Shown here in pieces: positions 24,743 through 36,203 of a DNA stretch of 64,000 nucleotides. Positions within the stretch are counted from its first letter, which is position 1, and every line of letters starts with the position of its first letter. Source of the stretch: Caprimulgus europaeus (lineage: Eukaryota; Chordata; Aves; Caprimulgiformes; Caprimulgidae); the NCBI GenBank assembly GCA_907165065.1, contig OU015528.1:44197515-44261514 (forward strand), in the 5' to 3' direction. The position numbers were made by a program, and so were the translations under genes. The notes under the pieces were generated by a model. It made no database searches and had not been told where the DNA came from. It saw nothing but the letters and a program-made list of their open reading frames with translations.

Positions 24743-26756
24743 TTTCTTTTTAATGTCACATCCATGTTATCTTGCTAGATGTGCATTTTCAGCAAGGTTT
24801 ATAATGAGGCAATGCCTGGTGACTGCACTGTTGGGCTACTTGCTTTTCAAGTTCAGCAAATGCTGAGCTGCTGGTTTATTTCATTTGGATAATTTTCTTG
24901 CATTTCTTGCATCCTATCATTCAAACTTCTGTTATTATTGGCATAATGCAAAATGACTACAACAGAACCATTCAAAGAAAACACTGTTTAAAATACAACT
25001 CGCCTGGCTTACTGTTGTTGTAAGAGGCGCTAGACCGTGTTGCTGATCTGTTTTAGAATACACATACATATTTTAAGAAAACACAGTACCCACTAAGGTA
25101 CCACTGCTTTACTACGTTTGAAATAATGCCAACACCAATGCTAACAGACACAGAAGAACAGAAAATAACTCACATTAGCTGCTGAAATCTTTAAATTCTG
25201 AATTGACAGAAATTTATGCTTGAACATAAGTAGAACTTATTTTTTTATTTCCTAATTATGAGAACTGCCAGAATCGAGTAGAACAATAGTGTATATAACC
25301 AAGAAGCTTGCTTGAGGAATTAGTTAAAATCAATGATTTTATGAGGCTATAAAGATGTCTCCTCTTTTTCTTTTAACTGCAATTTAATTTAATCACAAAC
25401 CCTGACCTGAAATTACTCTGAAATTAAGCAATTTTTCAACAAATCCCCAATGTTTCTTCTCCTTGTCCATCCATTTTAACAAAGAGCCACACTACCACTT
25501 TCTTTCCTGTGCCTGATTTACTTAACTGGATTTACTTAATCTGAGTTGCAGAGAGCCTGTAGAATAGCCTGGCATTTCTATGCAAGGCCTCAGCACACTG
25601 ACATACTGTCACATGCCAGTCAGCTGGTGGATTAAAGAAAGTGTTTTCATTAGGATTGTAAATGCATTTTAAAAATACACTTTATGAATATCTAATACCA
25701 CGTATTCAACTACATCTTTTTCTTTTTTTATGTCCCATGAGTATCTCTATTATGTGACAAAAAGACCAAGCTGGCTTTCAGATTTCACTGCCTAAACTTT
25801 GAAACTATATTTGATTCAGCTAACTTTAATAAAGAATTAAAATCACCTGTCATACATGGTGATAATTTTCCCTTATATCAAGCACCTCTGATAAAGCTGA
25901 GTAAGTCTGCAAGAAAATGTATTGTTCAGAAACAAAACCAGTATCCATTCTGGACATGGAAACCATACAAATACATAAATATATATGCTAATTTAATACA
26001 AATAAGGTACACAAGAGGAGTGTTTTCTAATCAAAGTGAGACAGGTATCAGAGACCTAGCATTTGTGACCTCTGATTTGGGTATATAATAGGGATTGAAC
26101 CCAGCCATGCTCCATATTCTACGTAAGGATGAACTTTCATGCAACAGCAAGCCTACCACAATTCACTGCTGCTATCAAAAAGATGGCTCAAGGTCCTCTT
26201 AACAGCAAAAAGGAAGTGTAATTTTGATTTAGATTTTTGAACTAGATCATCACAGAGCATGCAGAGTGCAGGCCCTGACAGAAAGGTGGAGGCAGAACCT
26301 CACTCGCCATTTCTAGTTGCAGCTTGACTTTGGACCGGCTCAACTATAACAAAATCTCACTAAACGTCCTGAGGATCAGCTACTGGTTTTTATAGGACAG
26401 GACTCTACGTAGTTTCTTTTCCACCCACCTTGACTCTTGCTCCAGAAAACTTCCAAGGTTGTGGGGCTTGGTTTTTTTTCCTTCCTTCTTTTCCGTTTTG
26501 ATAGAGAATGGGGAGGTGTCAAAACTCTACATAAGTGAAACTAAATATTCATTCTCTACACAGCCCTGCATTCATGAAGCATGAGATCCATCACCATAAC
26601 CTTTTAAAAGTATTTATATCAACTGTCTCAAATGCTACTGTTATATAACTTAATCATATTTTGGCATCATCTACTACATATTCATTTAACTAACCTGAAT
26701 GTATGTTTTATTAATAATTACTCAGTATTTACATGTCTATTGGCAATAAAAAAGGA

Positions 26757-26770
26757 TTTTTTTTTTTTTT
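26757..26770. repeat. Poly-T tract (14 bp)
   Basis: Simple homopolymer in intron 2. Confidence 0.9.
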
Positions 26771-29700
26771 GGACTTGCAATAGAAAATATTTTGAACAAA
26801 CTGCCTTCCTGAAGAAGCTGCTGAGAAGAAGCCCTTTAGTTTTTCAGAAATCCTAGAATGTAAGCATGTGTATTTCTGACATTTTAGAAGTGGTATGCTG
26901 CACTATACAGTATTTAATTACACTGCTGTAAGGCTGTCAGATCCACCCAGTAAAATCAGCTGTTTGCAGGTGATGGCTCCCATAGAAGAAATATTTAAAT
27001 AACCTGAAGTAGCTGTATGTTTGCTATATCTGTATTCTCAGGGAGCTGCATGAGGAGCACTGCATAAAATACTGTATAAAATACCTTATTATTTTATGAG
27101 GTTGTTTCCTTGGACTCCATTATGTGATACCCAGGAAAACATATTAAGTCACACTAAAAATAGAGCAACCACTCAAACCCACTTTAAACTGTATGTATTC
27201 ATTAAGTAATTATATGAAACCTTCAAACTATTTACTATTACAATATTAAAAACATAGAAGAACCTCAAGATTCCTCTCATTGCGTAAAATTAATCCATTT
27301 GAGTACAGCAGTCATGTCCAGAGCAAAACATTCCTCACTTGGAAGACACAGGGCAAAAAATATTGGTAGCATGTTTGGAGAAATGTGCCAACAGAAACCT
27401 TAAGAAACACAGCCTTCAAGTTTCTCCCAGAAATGAAGTACCTCAATGATTAAAAGGGCACTGTAACATCCTGTAAACTTTTTTTTTTAATTTGAGACAA
27501 TAAGGACAGAATTTTTTCCATGAGTCTGTTTAAACTAAAAAACGAAGAGATGATACACATGGCAAAAATTGAGATCAAGACATCTAAAAAACGCTACAAA
27601 AAGCCTTTCAAAGTTGAATTCACATACACTCAAATTTTTGCCTTCAGTCCAGGTACTGAGACAAAGGAGATCATAATCAAATGAAAAATATTCAAAGTCA
27701 AAAACCTGCCCTTGAGATCTATATATTTCATACTGTTTAAAAGATAATTCTCAAGACAGTACCTTTGGTCATCGGAACACACACTGGAACGTAAGCATAG
27801 CGGCCCCAATCTCTTATCATATATGCATGACACACCAACAGTTACTAATCTTCCTTTTAAAAAGCCTAACTCCAGAAGGTATCACACTACATCAAATCCT
27901 TCAGACCACTGCTTCAGGTACAATTTAAACCAATGTGAGTCAGCATCACAGTCACGATACAAGTATCCCCAGACTCGATGCTTGTCTTCCCACACACAAC
28001 TACCCTGTAGCTCCCAACACAAACATCTGTGAGGCCACACTGCCAACCAAATCAGGAAACAGAGGATCTGGCTCCTTTTTGCTTACTTCCAGAAGTAACT
28101 GTGTTGGCTAGTTAAGTCTAGTTTACTTTTCTGTACTCAAAAAGCACATCTGAATGCCATTTGAGAACAAATCTCTACATATCCATCAGTGAGCCTATAC
28201 CAGGAGAAATTTAATGTATTTACAGAGTCCACTTCTGCATCTAAGCACCATGTTCTCCTGCCAAACCTGCATACTGCTTGTGAAGGAAAACACTTAAGAG
28301 TGGACAATCCCTCCTGCCCCCCAAGACTACAGGTCTCTGCAGCATGCTTTCAAGCACTGAATTTTCATGCTCGTTTGACTTTATGAACACTTCCACACAT
28401 GAACAGAGCCTCCAGGTTTTGTGTGAAGAAGCAAATTAAAACAGAAGGGAAGAAAGAACACTGTTGTCCAGCATATGTGGGATGAAGAAACAATACTGAA
28501 CAGTAACAACAAAAACTGATGTATGCCACAGCACAGAATGGTACATACAGACTACAATAAAAACATCATCAGTACAGTGTAAGGGACAGTACCAGGTTCA
28601 GTATGTAGCTGTGACAGCTGCCCGTTATTTACAGTGACCTGTAGCTCTAGAATGAGCTCTAGCACTTCTGGGGGTTCCTCCCTCCTCACAGTATTTTTAT
28701 ATTGATACTTTCTTCCAGTATCAACAGAAGAATTGTATTGATTTATTACCAGTAAGTATTTCTGTGCTCATATTTTCAATTCAATAACATCTTGGAAATA
28801 AGTTGCAACACACTGTTTTCCTTCCATACTCAAGGAATTACACGTAGCAGATGGAAAGGGAGTTTCTCAGCTGTACTAAAAATGATATGAAATGATTACA
28901 ACTACAAAGACATTTGGATGTTCTCAGAGTGTACTGCAACGTGTCAATTTTTACAAACATTCATTCCTCTTATTAGAGTAGTAACTAGTCATTAAAGGCC
29001 TTAAACCTAAAAAACACTTACGGACTTTACTGTAGCTGATCCTTCCATTATTACTCACACCTGTAAAATTACAAAAAAATTATGCAAGTGTTTGTGAGAC
29101 TGGATCTTATGATCACATCACTGAGCTAAAACAGACCAAATGGAAATAAATATTATTCTAGAAATTCACAAAGCCATTTCTAGCAGAACCTCACTTGTTT
29201 TGGTTTAGTACATACACGTGTCTATATCTAGATATAAAAATAAAACCTGGCAATATAGAATGGCTTTCCAAGTTACTTATATATTAATGCAAGAGCTGTG
29301 GATGTATTTTTGAACAGATTTTGTAATTATTCTTAAAAGCATGGTTGGAGCTTGTGATAATGTATTTTATAATACTAGACAATAAGGCCACATTTTTCTC
29401 TTTCATTAGAAAGCATATTCATATGTATTTAAGGTATTTGCATAAATTTTGCAGTTAATTGGGCTTTAAATATGCATGGTTTGGATGTTACTTTAGCCAA
29501 ATTTCATTAGTACGTCATCGGCAAGGAAAAATTTTAGGAACAAATTTAGTTGTCAACTGCTACAAATTACCATTTAGTATTTTTAATATTAATCTGAATA
29601 CATATATTAAGGTAGAGCCAAGAAGTAAAAAAGCAAGCCAGCACATTGTTAGTGTGTTTGAATCAAGAAAGAATGAAAAATAAACACCAAATCCAGCTAA

Positions 29701-32700
29701 TTGGTTTTATATGTTGAAAAGAGACCATGAAAAGCTTGTGTACTTCGATAAAAGAATAGCCTAAAGTATACTTGATACAGTCCACAGTTCATAAGGCTTC
29801 AGATGTATATTAGGCATTTCACTGGTCCCTCTATTTTTATGGTTTACGCATCTGATTTTGCTATGCTTTCTCACATAGAAGCCAATTACAATGAACAGAA
29901 TTTATAAGGTAGATTTAATTAAATATATATGCTCTAAAAAAACCCAAAACCAAAAGCAAAACTGTTGGTTATTCTACATTCAGAGCAATAGCTCTGTGCT
30001 ACTGCATCAAACAATAGGGGTTGATCCCTGCTAATCCCATTTTGCTGCTGATGGATGAGTGCTGCATACTGAGACTGTATTGACATCACGCGATGAAGGA
30101 GGCTGTGTATGAAATGAGACTGCATATAAAAGGTTAGCTGATTCAGTGGTATCAATGCACTGCGAAGAAATTAAGTGTTACATATCTTTTTTTACGTCTG
30201 TGAACTGCAAATGGGACAATTTGTTCTGCATTAGGAGTACTGCTCTTTAAACATAAATCTTCAAACAACCCACTCAAAGCTGGAGCTAATGACCAGGTGA
30301 GTCTCTTGATCAGAGCAACAGTTATTTGCAACCGGAGGCAATTGTTCTGGGAGAGGAACTGTGTGCCAGAGGGCTGAAAAGACAAGTTATTGCTGAAGGG
30401 TGACCCTGAGGAAAGGTCCCTGATACTATGTGCATGTGATCTACATCTGGAACTGCAGTGCTGAACTGGTATCATAAAGATTTTACAAGACATATATGTG
30501 AAAATCAGAGATGAGGGTGGATCCCAGGTCAGCAGAGATGTGGTTTTCTATGGCTGTAGCCTCTACAACCTCTAAGGTCCTGTAACACAGCTGTTTTCAG
30601 GAAGGAAAAAAGCTAACTTGTACAAAATTATATCCTTCAGTAAACATGGCCATCAGAACGGAATGACAGGAGATGAGATGGGTGATTCGCTAGGAAGAAA
30701 AAACCAAAACAAAACAGGGCAAAAACAACTGAAAAAAATTTTGCTCTAAAGGCCTTCAGTGTTCAGGGTCTATCCTTGCCTTCTGGCATGAGAAGAGCTG
30801 CAAAGCCCTTTAACTCTCATTTCTCAAGTTCAAGATGTAATAACTGTTGAAAATAAACCGCATATGAAGAAACACTTTCTGAAGACTGACTGTATCCCTG
30901 ACTTTTATTCTTTGTAGATCAAGATATCGGCATGCCTTTGATGTACGAGATTGTTCTTTTTAAGTTGCTTTAAGAACAGATCCAAAGTTTGTGAACTGGG
31001 CACATTTGTGTTTCTCTGTTCCACAGGGTACTGGAGCTGTTCATTCTTCTTAAAAGCAAAACTATGGAGACAGTTACTCCTGCCATCTGAGATCACCCCC
31101 ATCACAGTAAAAGATGCGCTTTCAAGACCTTAATGCAGCTATCACTTTATAAACTATTCTTCAAGAGACTATATCCTCTCGTGAGTCAGAGATGAGTATT
31201 TACAGTTAGTACAGGCTTCTTAGCCCTCTGATTTTACAAGGTACTGAGACAAGCCTTTCTCATTTAAGTACTCCTCTAAGCAATTTTTTAAAATAATGTC
31301 CACTGGACTGTTTTTTCCAGGCTATGTTCTCTACCAAACTTGTCCTTCACCAAAAGAGAGAACTCATTTCCTGATTGTTTTTTCCAGCAATTGTTGTTGC
31401 CCAAACCCAGATTCCTACAGTCGGTCTGAAAATTACTCCTTCCAAAATATTCTCACCTGTGGGAAAGTTAGAGCTTCCTTTAGAAAAGCAGGACTAGGTG
31501 GTGTAGCAAGCATTTTTCCAACTCTATACATTTAAGAAAAGGAGGGTTGGAAAGGAAAAACAAAGGAAAACAAAATTCACAAAGTAGTATCCTGTTCATC
31601 TCTGTAAGATCAAAGATAGGACAGATACTAATACGTGCACACTAGTAGTATATTAAAAAGGAAGCAAATGTCAGTAACTTTTTAAAATGACATAAAATGA
31701 TGACTTAAAGATTACACACAGCAACAGTACAGTTTGTATTTACTATCCTTTCAAAAGGATCAACAACACTTCAGTGTATCTAAAGATACTCTACTAAGGC
31801 ATGAACAACATTTTGCAGTTGCAAGCATAGCATGTACTGTATCACAAAATTTTAGCATATAAGCTTTCTTTTAGCCAATAAAATAATGTTTAAAGCAAAA
31901 TAAAAAGAGCACTAAAAGCTAAATAATCGGCTTTTAATTAAAAACATTTTCTTCAATTGTATTTTTATCACTTTCAATATCGACTGAGAAGTTCAGTTTG
32001 TCAAAGTTTGTTGATAAGCATGCAGAAGACATCTAAGTACTGCTGTTTGAGATAACTCTCAGATAAATACTGTAAACTATAAATAGATTCATACATGGTT
32101 TAAGATGGCATAAGCTCGTGCTTCTGTAAATGAGTTACTGTGTCCTCTGTCCCTTGAGCTGGCACCCAGAACATGATCCAGTTCAAAATAAAATCTTTAT
32201 ATTCTTCCTGGATCCAGTTTTCAACTGAATCCATTCAGCTACTCAGTTCACTACATTCACTGATGCTGGTGACAATTTTTAATGCTTATTTCCCAGCAAG
32301 AAAGTAATATTCTTAGTGCTTATTTGCATAATGAAATCAATCTGTCAGAGGTATATACAGGGATGATCAAAACATGCATCAGTAAGAAAGGCTAATACAA
32401 GTTAAACCACATGAGACAACTGCTCAGTGTCTCAGAAAGTACTTCATGGGTATCAGTGCAAAAATGTACAATTATTGTTTCAGAGAAGACCTGTTGTATA
32501 AACACTTCATAGAAAGTTGTAATAAACATCATTTTCCAAACTGTTGGGCATGGCCCACGATGAAGACAGAACAACAGCAATGAACGTACCAAGGATTAAG
32601 GGTAAAAATGAAAAATATGAACAGCATTGTTTTGCCAAAGGTAAATTCAGCTTTCTAAAACTTGGGATGCAACAGATCTTGGATGGGGTTTTAAAAGTCT

Positions 32701-33511
32701 GCAGGGAAAATTCCATTGTCTGTATTTCTGTTCAGATTTCCCATCCCTGTCAGTTTTCAAAGGCAAAATTCAGAATCATCTATTGGTGTGAAGTGACGAA
32801 AAAAAAATTCAGATCACTTTATACTCAAGAAAATCTTAAGGTATCAGCAGAGCAAGAAATAACACTAATCAGCACAGAAGATGAAATATGACCTAAAAGC
32901 TGCAGCCCAGGAATCAGCAGAAAGCAACAAAACCTCTTTCAGTCATTATTACTGCAGTTGGCATTCAAAAGCAGTATCATCATTAATGCAAACTTTATAG
33001 CAGTCAGTATGTTGATGGGATCAGCCAAAGACCTGCATAAGGGTACACAGACAAGCTAGTTATCCTGAACGTTTCTAGCTGCCTTCATATTGCTGAAGAG
33101 AAGTACTATTCAGAGACATGAAGGAGTGACAGAATTCTCAGACTACTGCACTGCATCACCAATGATATAGGGGTAAACAGTTTTATTTATAATACTTAAG
33201 CAATTACTATCAATTATATTACCAAACAATGATTTTTGGGAAAATAAACTAATTTGAAGCCATATGAAGTTGATGTGAGACCTATTACATTAATAAAATA
33301 ATGGGTTTGTTTACTGAAAGAGCATCTATGATCCTTGCTGCACATCAATTTATGTAGCTTTTGATAAGAGTCAAATGCAATATAAATCAAAATAATACGT
33401 TAGTAAAGAAGTACATGCAATTGTGAAAACTGAAATAAAACCCGGCAAGACTCACTTGAGTGGAGCCTGCTAAAATTCTTACGTTTTCTGGAAAGTGAAA
33501 GATATGCTTAC

Positions 33512-33629
33512 CGTTATCCTTGCTGCTGTTTTCTTCAATTGTCATTTGTTCTGCTAGCTCAGACAGCGATTCATCAATGGTCTGGCTTCCACGCAAGGTT
33601 AAAGAAAGTCTCCTCTTAAACTTTTTCAT
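33512..33629 (-). CDS. CDK17: CDK17 exon 2, first coding segment (residues 1-39 plus one base)
   Basis: This exon carries the translation start of cyclin-dependent kinase 17, a Ser/Thr kinase of the PCTAIRE group that is mainly studied in neurons. It encodes residues 1-39, starting MKKFKRRLSLTLRGSQ, passing through ESLSELAEQMTIEENSS and ending KDN, plus the first base of Glu40. The start is supported by an in-frame TAA in the 5' UTR (33651-33653) and by identity, as I recall it, with the mammalian N-terminus. RRLS around Ser9 fits a basic-directed phosphorylation site, as in the paralogue CDK16. The donor G|GTAAGC (33511 downward) is strong. If intron 2 were retained, the frame would run about 41 more codons to a stop at 33387. 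No kinase-domain sequence is encoded here. Confidence 0.97.
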
Positions 33630-33660
33630 TCTATTAATAGTAAGTCTGGCTTAAGGAAGC
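33630..33660 (-). other. CDK17: CDK17 5' UTR portion of exon 2
   Basis: These are the 31 bases of exon 2 upstream of the ATG. The acceptor CAG at 33663-33661 follows an almost pure pyrimidine run, so the exon starts at 33660. An in-frame TAA lies 21 bases before the ATG. There is no upstream ATG in this part. The rest of the 5' UTR must come from exon 1, outside the window. Confidence 0.88.
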
Positions 33661-34618
33661 CTGGAAAAAAAAGAGTGAGAAAAAATTAATCAGAAAACAA
33701 AATACAATTACCTCACATAAAAATGCAGGAAGGCTTACAGAAAATTTAGCCAACATGCAAGTTATCCTTAAAACAATATTCTTAAAGCAGGATTACTCTA
33801 CTGGATTGAAGAATGCCTTGAGAGGTAGGTGCCTATATATTTTTAGGGAACATGAGAATCTTTAGTTTCCACAAAGCAACAAAAAACCCCCAAAACCTGC
33901 AGGCAATTTGATCACTAATTTTACAATCCAATAATAAAACTGTAATCTGAAAACTTATTGAGTGAGCACTCTTGCCTCCTCTGCAGCCTTTTTCATCAAA
34001 CCCGTTGATGAGGAGGAGGCTGGAACCTTCTCTCTCTTTCAGCCTGTTTGTTTATGGATGAGAAGTTACTGAACTACTCTGTATTTCACCCTTTTCACAA
34101 AAGGAGGAAGGGGACAACACAAAAAGCCTTAAACACAAAAGCAATTCTCAAACTCGATCCCACCTAGGGAAATAGACAGCCAGGGCCTGATAACAACAGC
34201 TAGAATGAATGTTTCTCTACAGACAGGCAGTAAGACTAAACTGGGAACAAAGCAGGATGCACTTTCTTGATGGAAAGCAGTAAGCAAACAAGCAATAATA
34301 ATAAAGGTCCAGGCTGATAAACATGTTGCCGCAAGTCTGAGCTGATAAATGAACTTCGCAGTGTGCCATATGTTTGTCCTTACATGACAAGAAGCACAAT
34401 TCTGTCCTTCATTACTCCACACAGACAATTCACCCTAGACATTATTTCACAATAACTTGCTCATCTGCTCAAAGCCTCCAAGAGTCACATAGGCAATGTC
34501 AAACACAGGCACAGCATACTTTTACGTCAGAGCTGCTCACATATTTTTTCCTGCATCTATCAGGCTCTTCGCACTCCAGAATGTGTAATTCACATACAAA
34601 ATCAGAAAATGAAATTTT

Positions 34619-34826
34619 CACAGAATCAATCACAAAACTGCAAGGGTTGGAAGGGACCTCAGGAGATCATCTAGTCCAACCCCCCTGACAAAGCAGGTTC
34701 ACCTAGAGCAAGTTGCACAAGAAAGTGTCCAGGTGGGTTTTGAAAGTCTCCAGAGGAGACTCCACAACCTCTCTAGGCAGCCTGTCCCAGTGCTCTGGCA
34801 ACCTCACAGTAAAGAATTTTCCTGGA
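34619..34826 (-). mobile_element. CR1 LINE short 3' fragment, minus strand
   Basis: Read on the minus strand this is the last 200 or so bases of a CR1. It includes the segment encoding [20 protein letters not shown] and ETFKTHLDTFLCNLL, and a stop. The short 3' UTR includes TTGGACTAGATGATCTCC-like sequence (34662-34680) and a degenerate ATTCTGTG tail near 34619-34626. It is closer to the standard CR1 than the copy at 9867-10450. The sequence stops matching CR1 near 34826, which is the 5' truncation point. It lies in the same sense as CDK17, about 1 kb upstream of exon 2 in intron 1. Confidence 0.92.
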
Positions 34827-36179
34827 TGCCTTCCTCCAAACAGAGAAATGCAAGAAGCAGTACTCTGAAAATCTACATTTAATAACAAATTGTGAATACC
34901 ATTACTTTTATACTGACAGTGCCCCTTAAAGTAGACATACTTCAACTGTACAGCTCACCCTTGTTTAGATATTACATAATAAAAGGGAGAACAAATTTAT
35001 GGACCAAGTTGGCAGTGTCTGTTGGTGGTAGTAGAACGCATACATAAACAATCACAAGACCAGATTGCACAGGTCAGTAAGTACATACATGCATGGATAA
35101 AAGCAGACCTTTGGGGTTTGAGCCCAAAGTCTGAGATGAACAGTACAATTGCTGGCAAAGAAGCAACTGCATCCAATGGGAAAGGGGTGGATTACAAAAC
35201 AGGATAACATCTCAGACAACCACAGCTACTATAAGCAGAAATAGTCAGGGACTAGGTACAGATAAAAATATAACTGTTGGAGATACAGTTAAGCCAGTAT
35301 TTCAAAACTGCCCTTCTTAATGCATTGTCATATGTGCAATAAAGCCACACCTTAGTATGAATAATTTTGCTCTCTCTCACTCAAAAGTGGGACATTCTTA
35401 TTGTTAAGAAACTGCCTTCAGAGAACGTTCCAAGGGGAACATTTACTTTTCCTGTTCAGGACCTGTTTTACTTGAAACTGCTGCATTTTTGCATCTATTT
35501 TAAGTTTTTCAAAATTATGGACTGTGTTTCTATTAAAAAAACATTTTAAAAAAACCCCCAAACTGTAAGGACACATCTTTTCTATGTGGTTTTACTCAGT
35601 TCTCCTATAGTGTTCTTTGAGACCTGCATCTTCCTAAGTGTACAATTCCCAAAAAGGATACATACAATTTTTAGCTATGAAATGCCCTAAAGCTACCTGA
35701 AAGCACAAATTCTGTCCAATTTTCCACTTGGGCAGTAACTGAAAAAAAGATGCCTTTATACAGAAACAGGCTGTTCCTGGCTTTTGATCTTGCAAATATT
35801 TAAGCCTACGCGATTTTTTAATCAAAAAGAAGGTCTACCACTGAAGAATCTTACATATAAATTAAAATTAGAAAATCCAAGAGATAGTCTAAATCTCAAG
35901 TTAATATAAAAGCCAGTATTTTGTTAACCAATGTTACAAAATTTCTCCTGTTAAAGGAGGGTTTCATGGAGTGCTGAATCATCATTTTTATTAAGATTCT
36001 GAATTAAGGTCAGGGCTTGATTTTGAAAAAATGTAACAGTAAAAAGGAATCAGAAGTCAGAATCCATTTGTGAGTGAATGCTTCCTTCTACTGAAATATA
36101 ATTCAGCTTTTTAACGAAACCAAGTTTTCCTCCCTTAAAGCATCAGTATTCTTGCTAATTCAGATGTGTAAAGGATGTT

Positions 36180-36203
36180 AAAAAAAAAAAAAAAAAAAAA
36201 AAA
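36180..36203. repeat. Poly-A tract (24 bp)
   Basis: Twenty-four A followed by an A/G-rich segment up to about 36222. No retroposed gene or SINE is evident upstream. Confidence 0.9.

Larger units (their letters stand above)
19289..33511 (-). other. CDK17: CDK17 intron 2 (14.2 kb)
   Basis: This intron runs from the strong donor G|gtaagc at 33511 to the acceptor at 19289 on the minus strand. It contains an old LINE/CR1-like remnant near 23955-24215, an AT microsatellite at 21700-21732, a CA/TA microsatellite at 24706-24742, and A/T homopolymers at 19358-19377, 20151-20164 and 26757-26770. Slightly GC-richer patches near 20480-20620, 22190-22340 and 30200-30480 contain open frames, but nothing I recognise. 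I see no further exon, no RNA gene and no other element. Confidence 0.9.

Noticed and set aside
30152-30493. 113-codon minus-strand open frame in intron 2
   Set aside because: No recognisable domain, no splice or start context, and codon use looks random.
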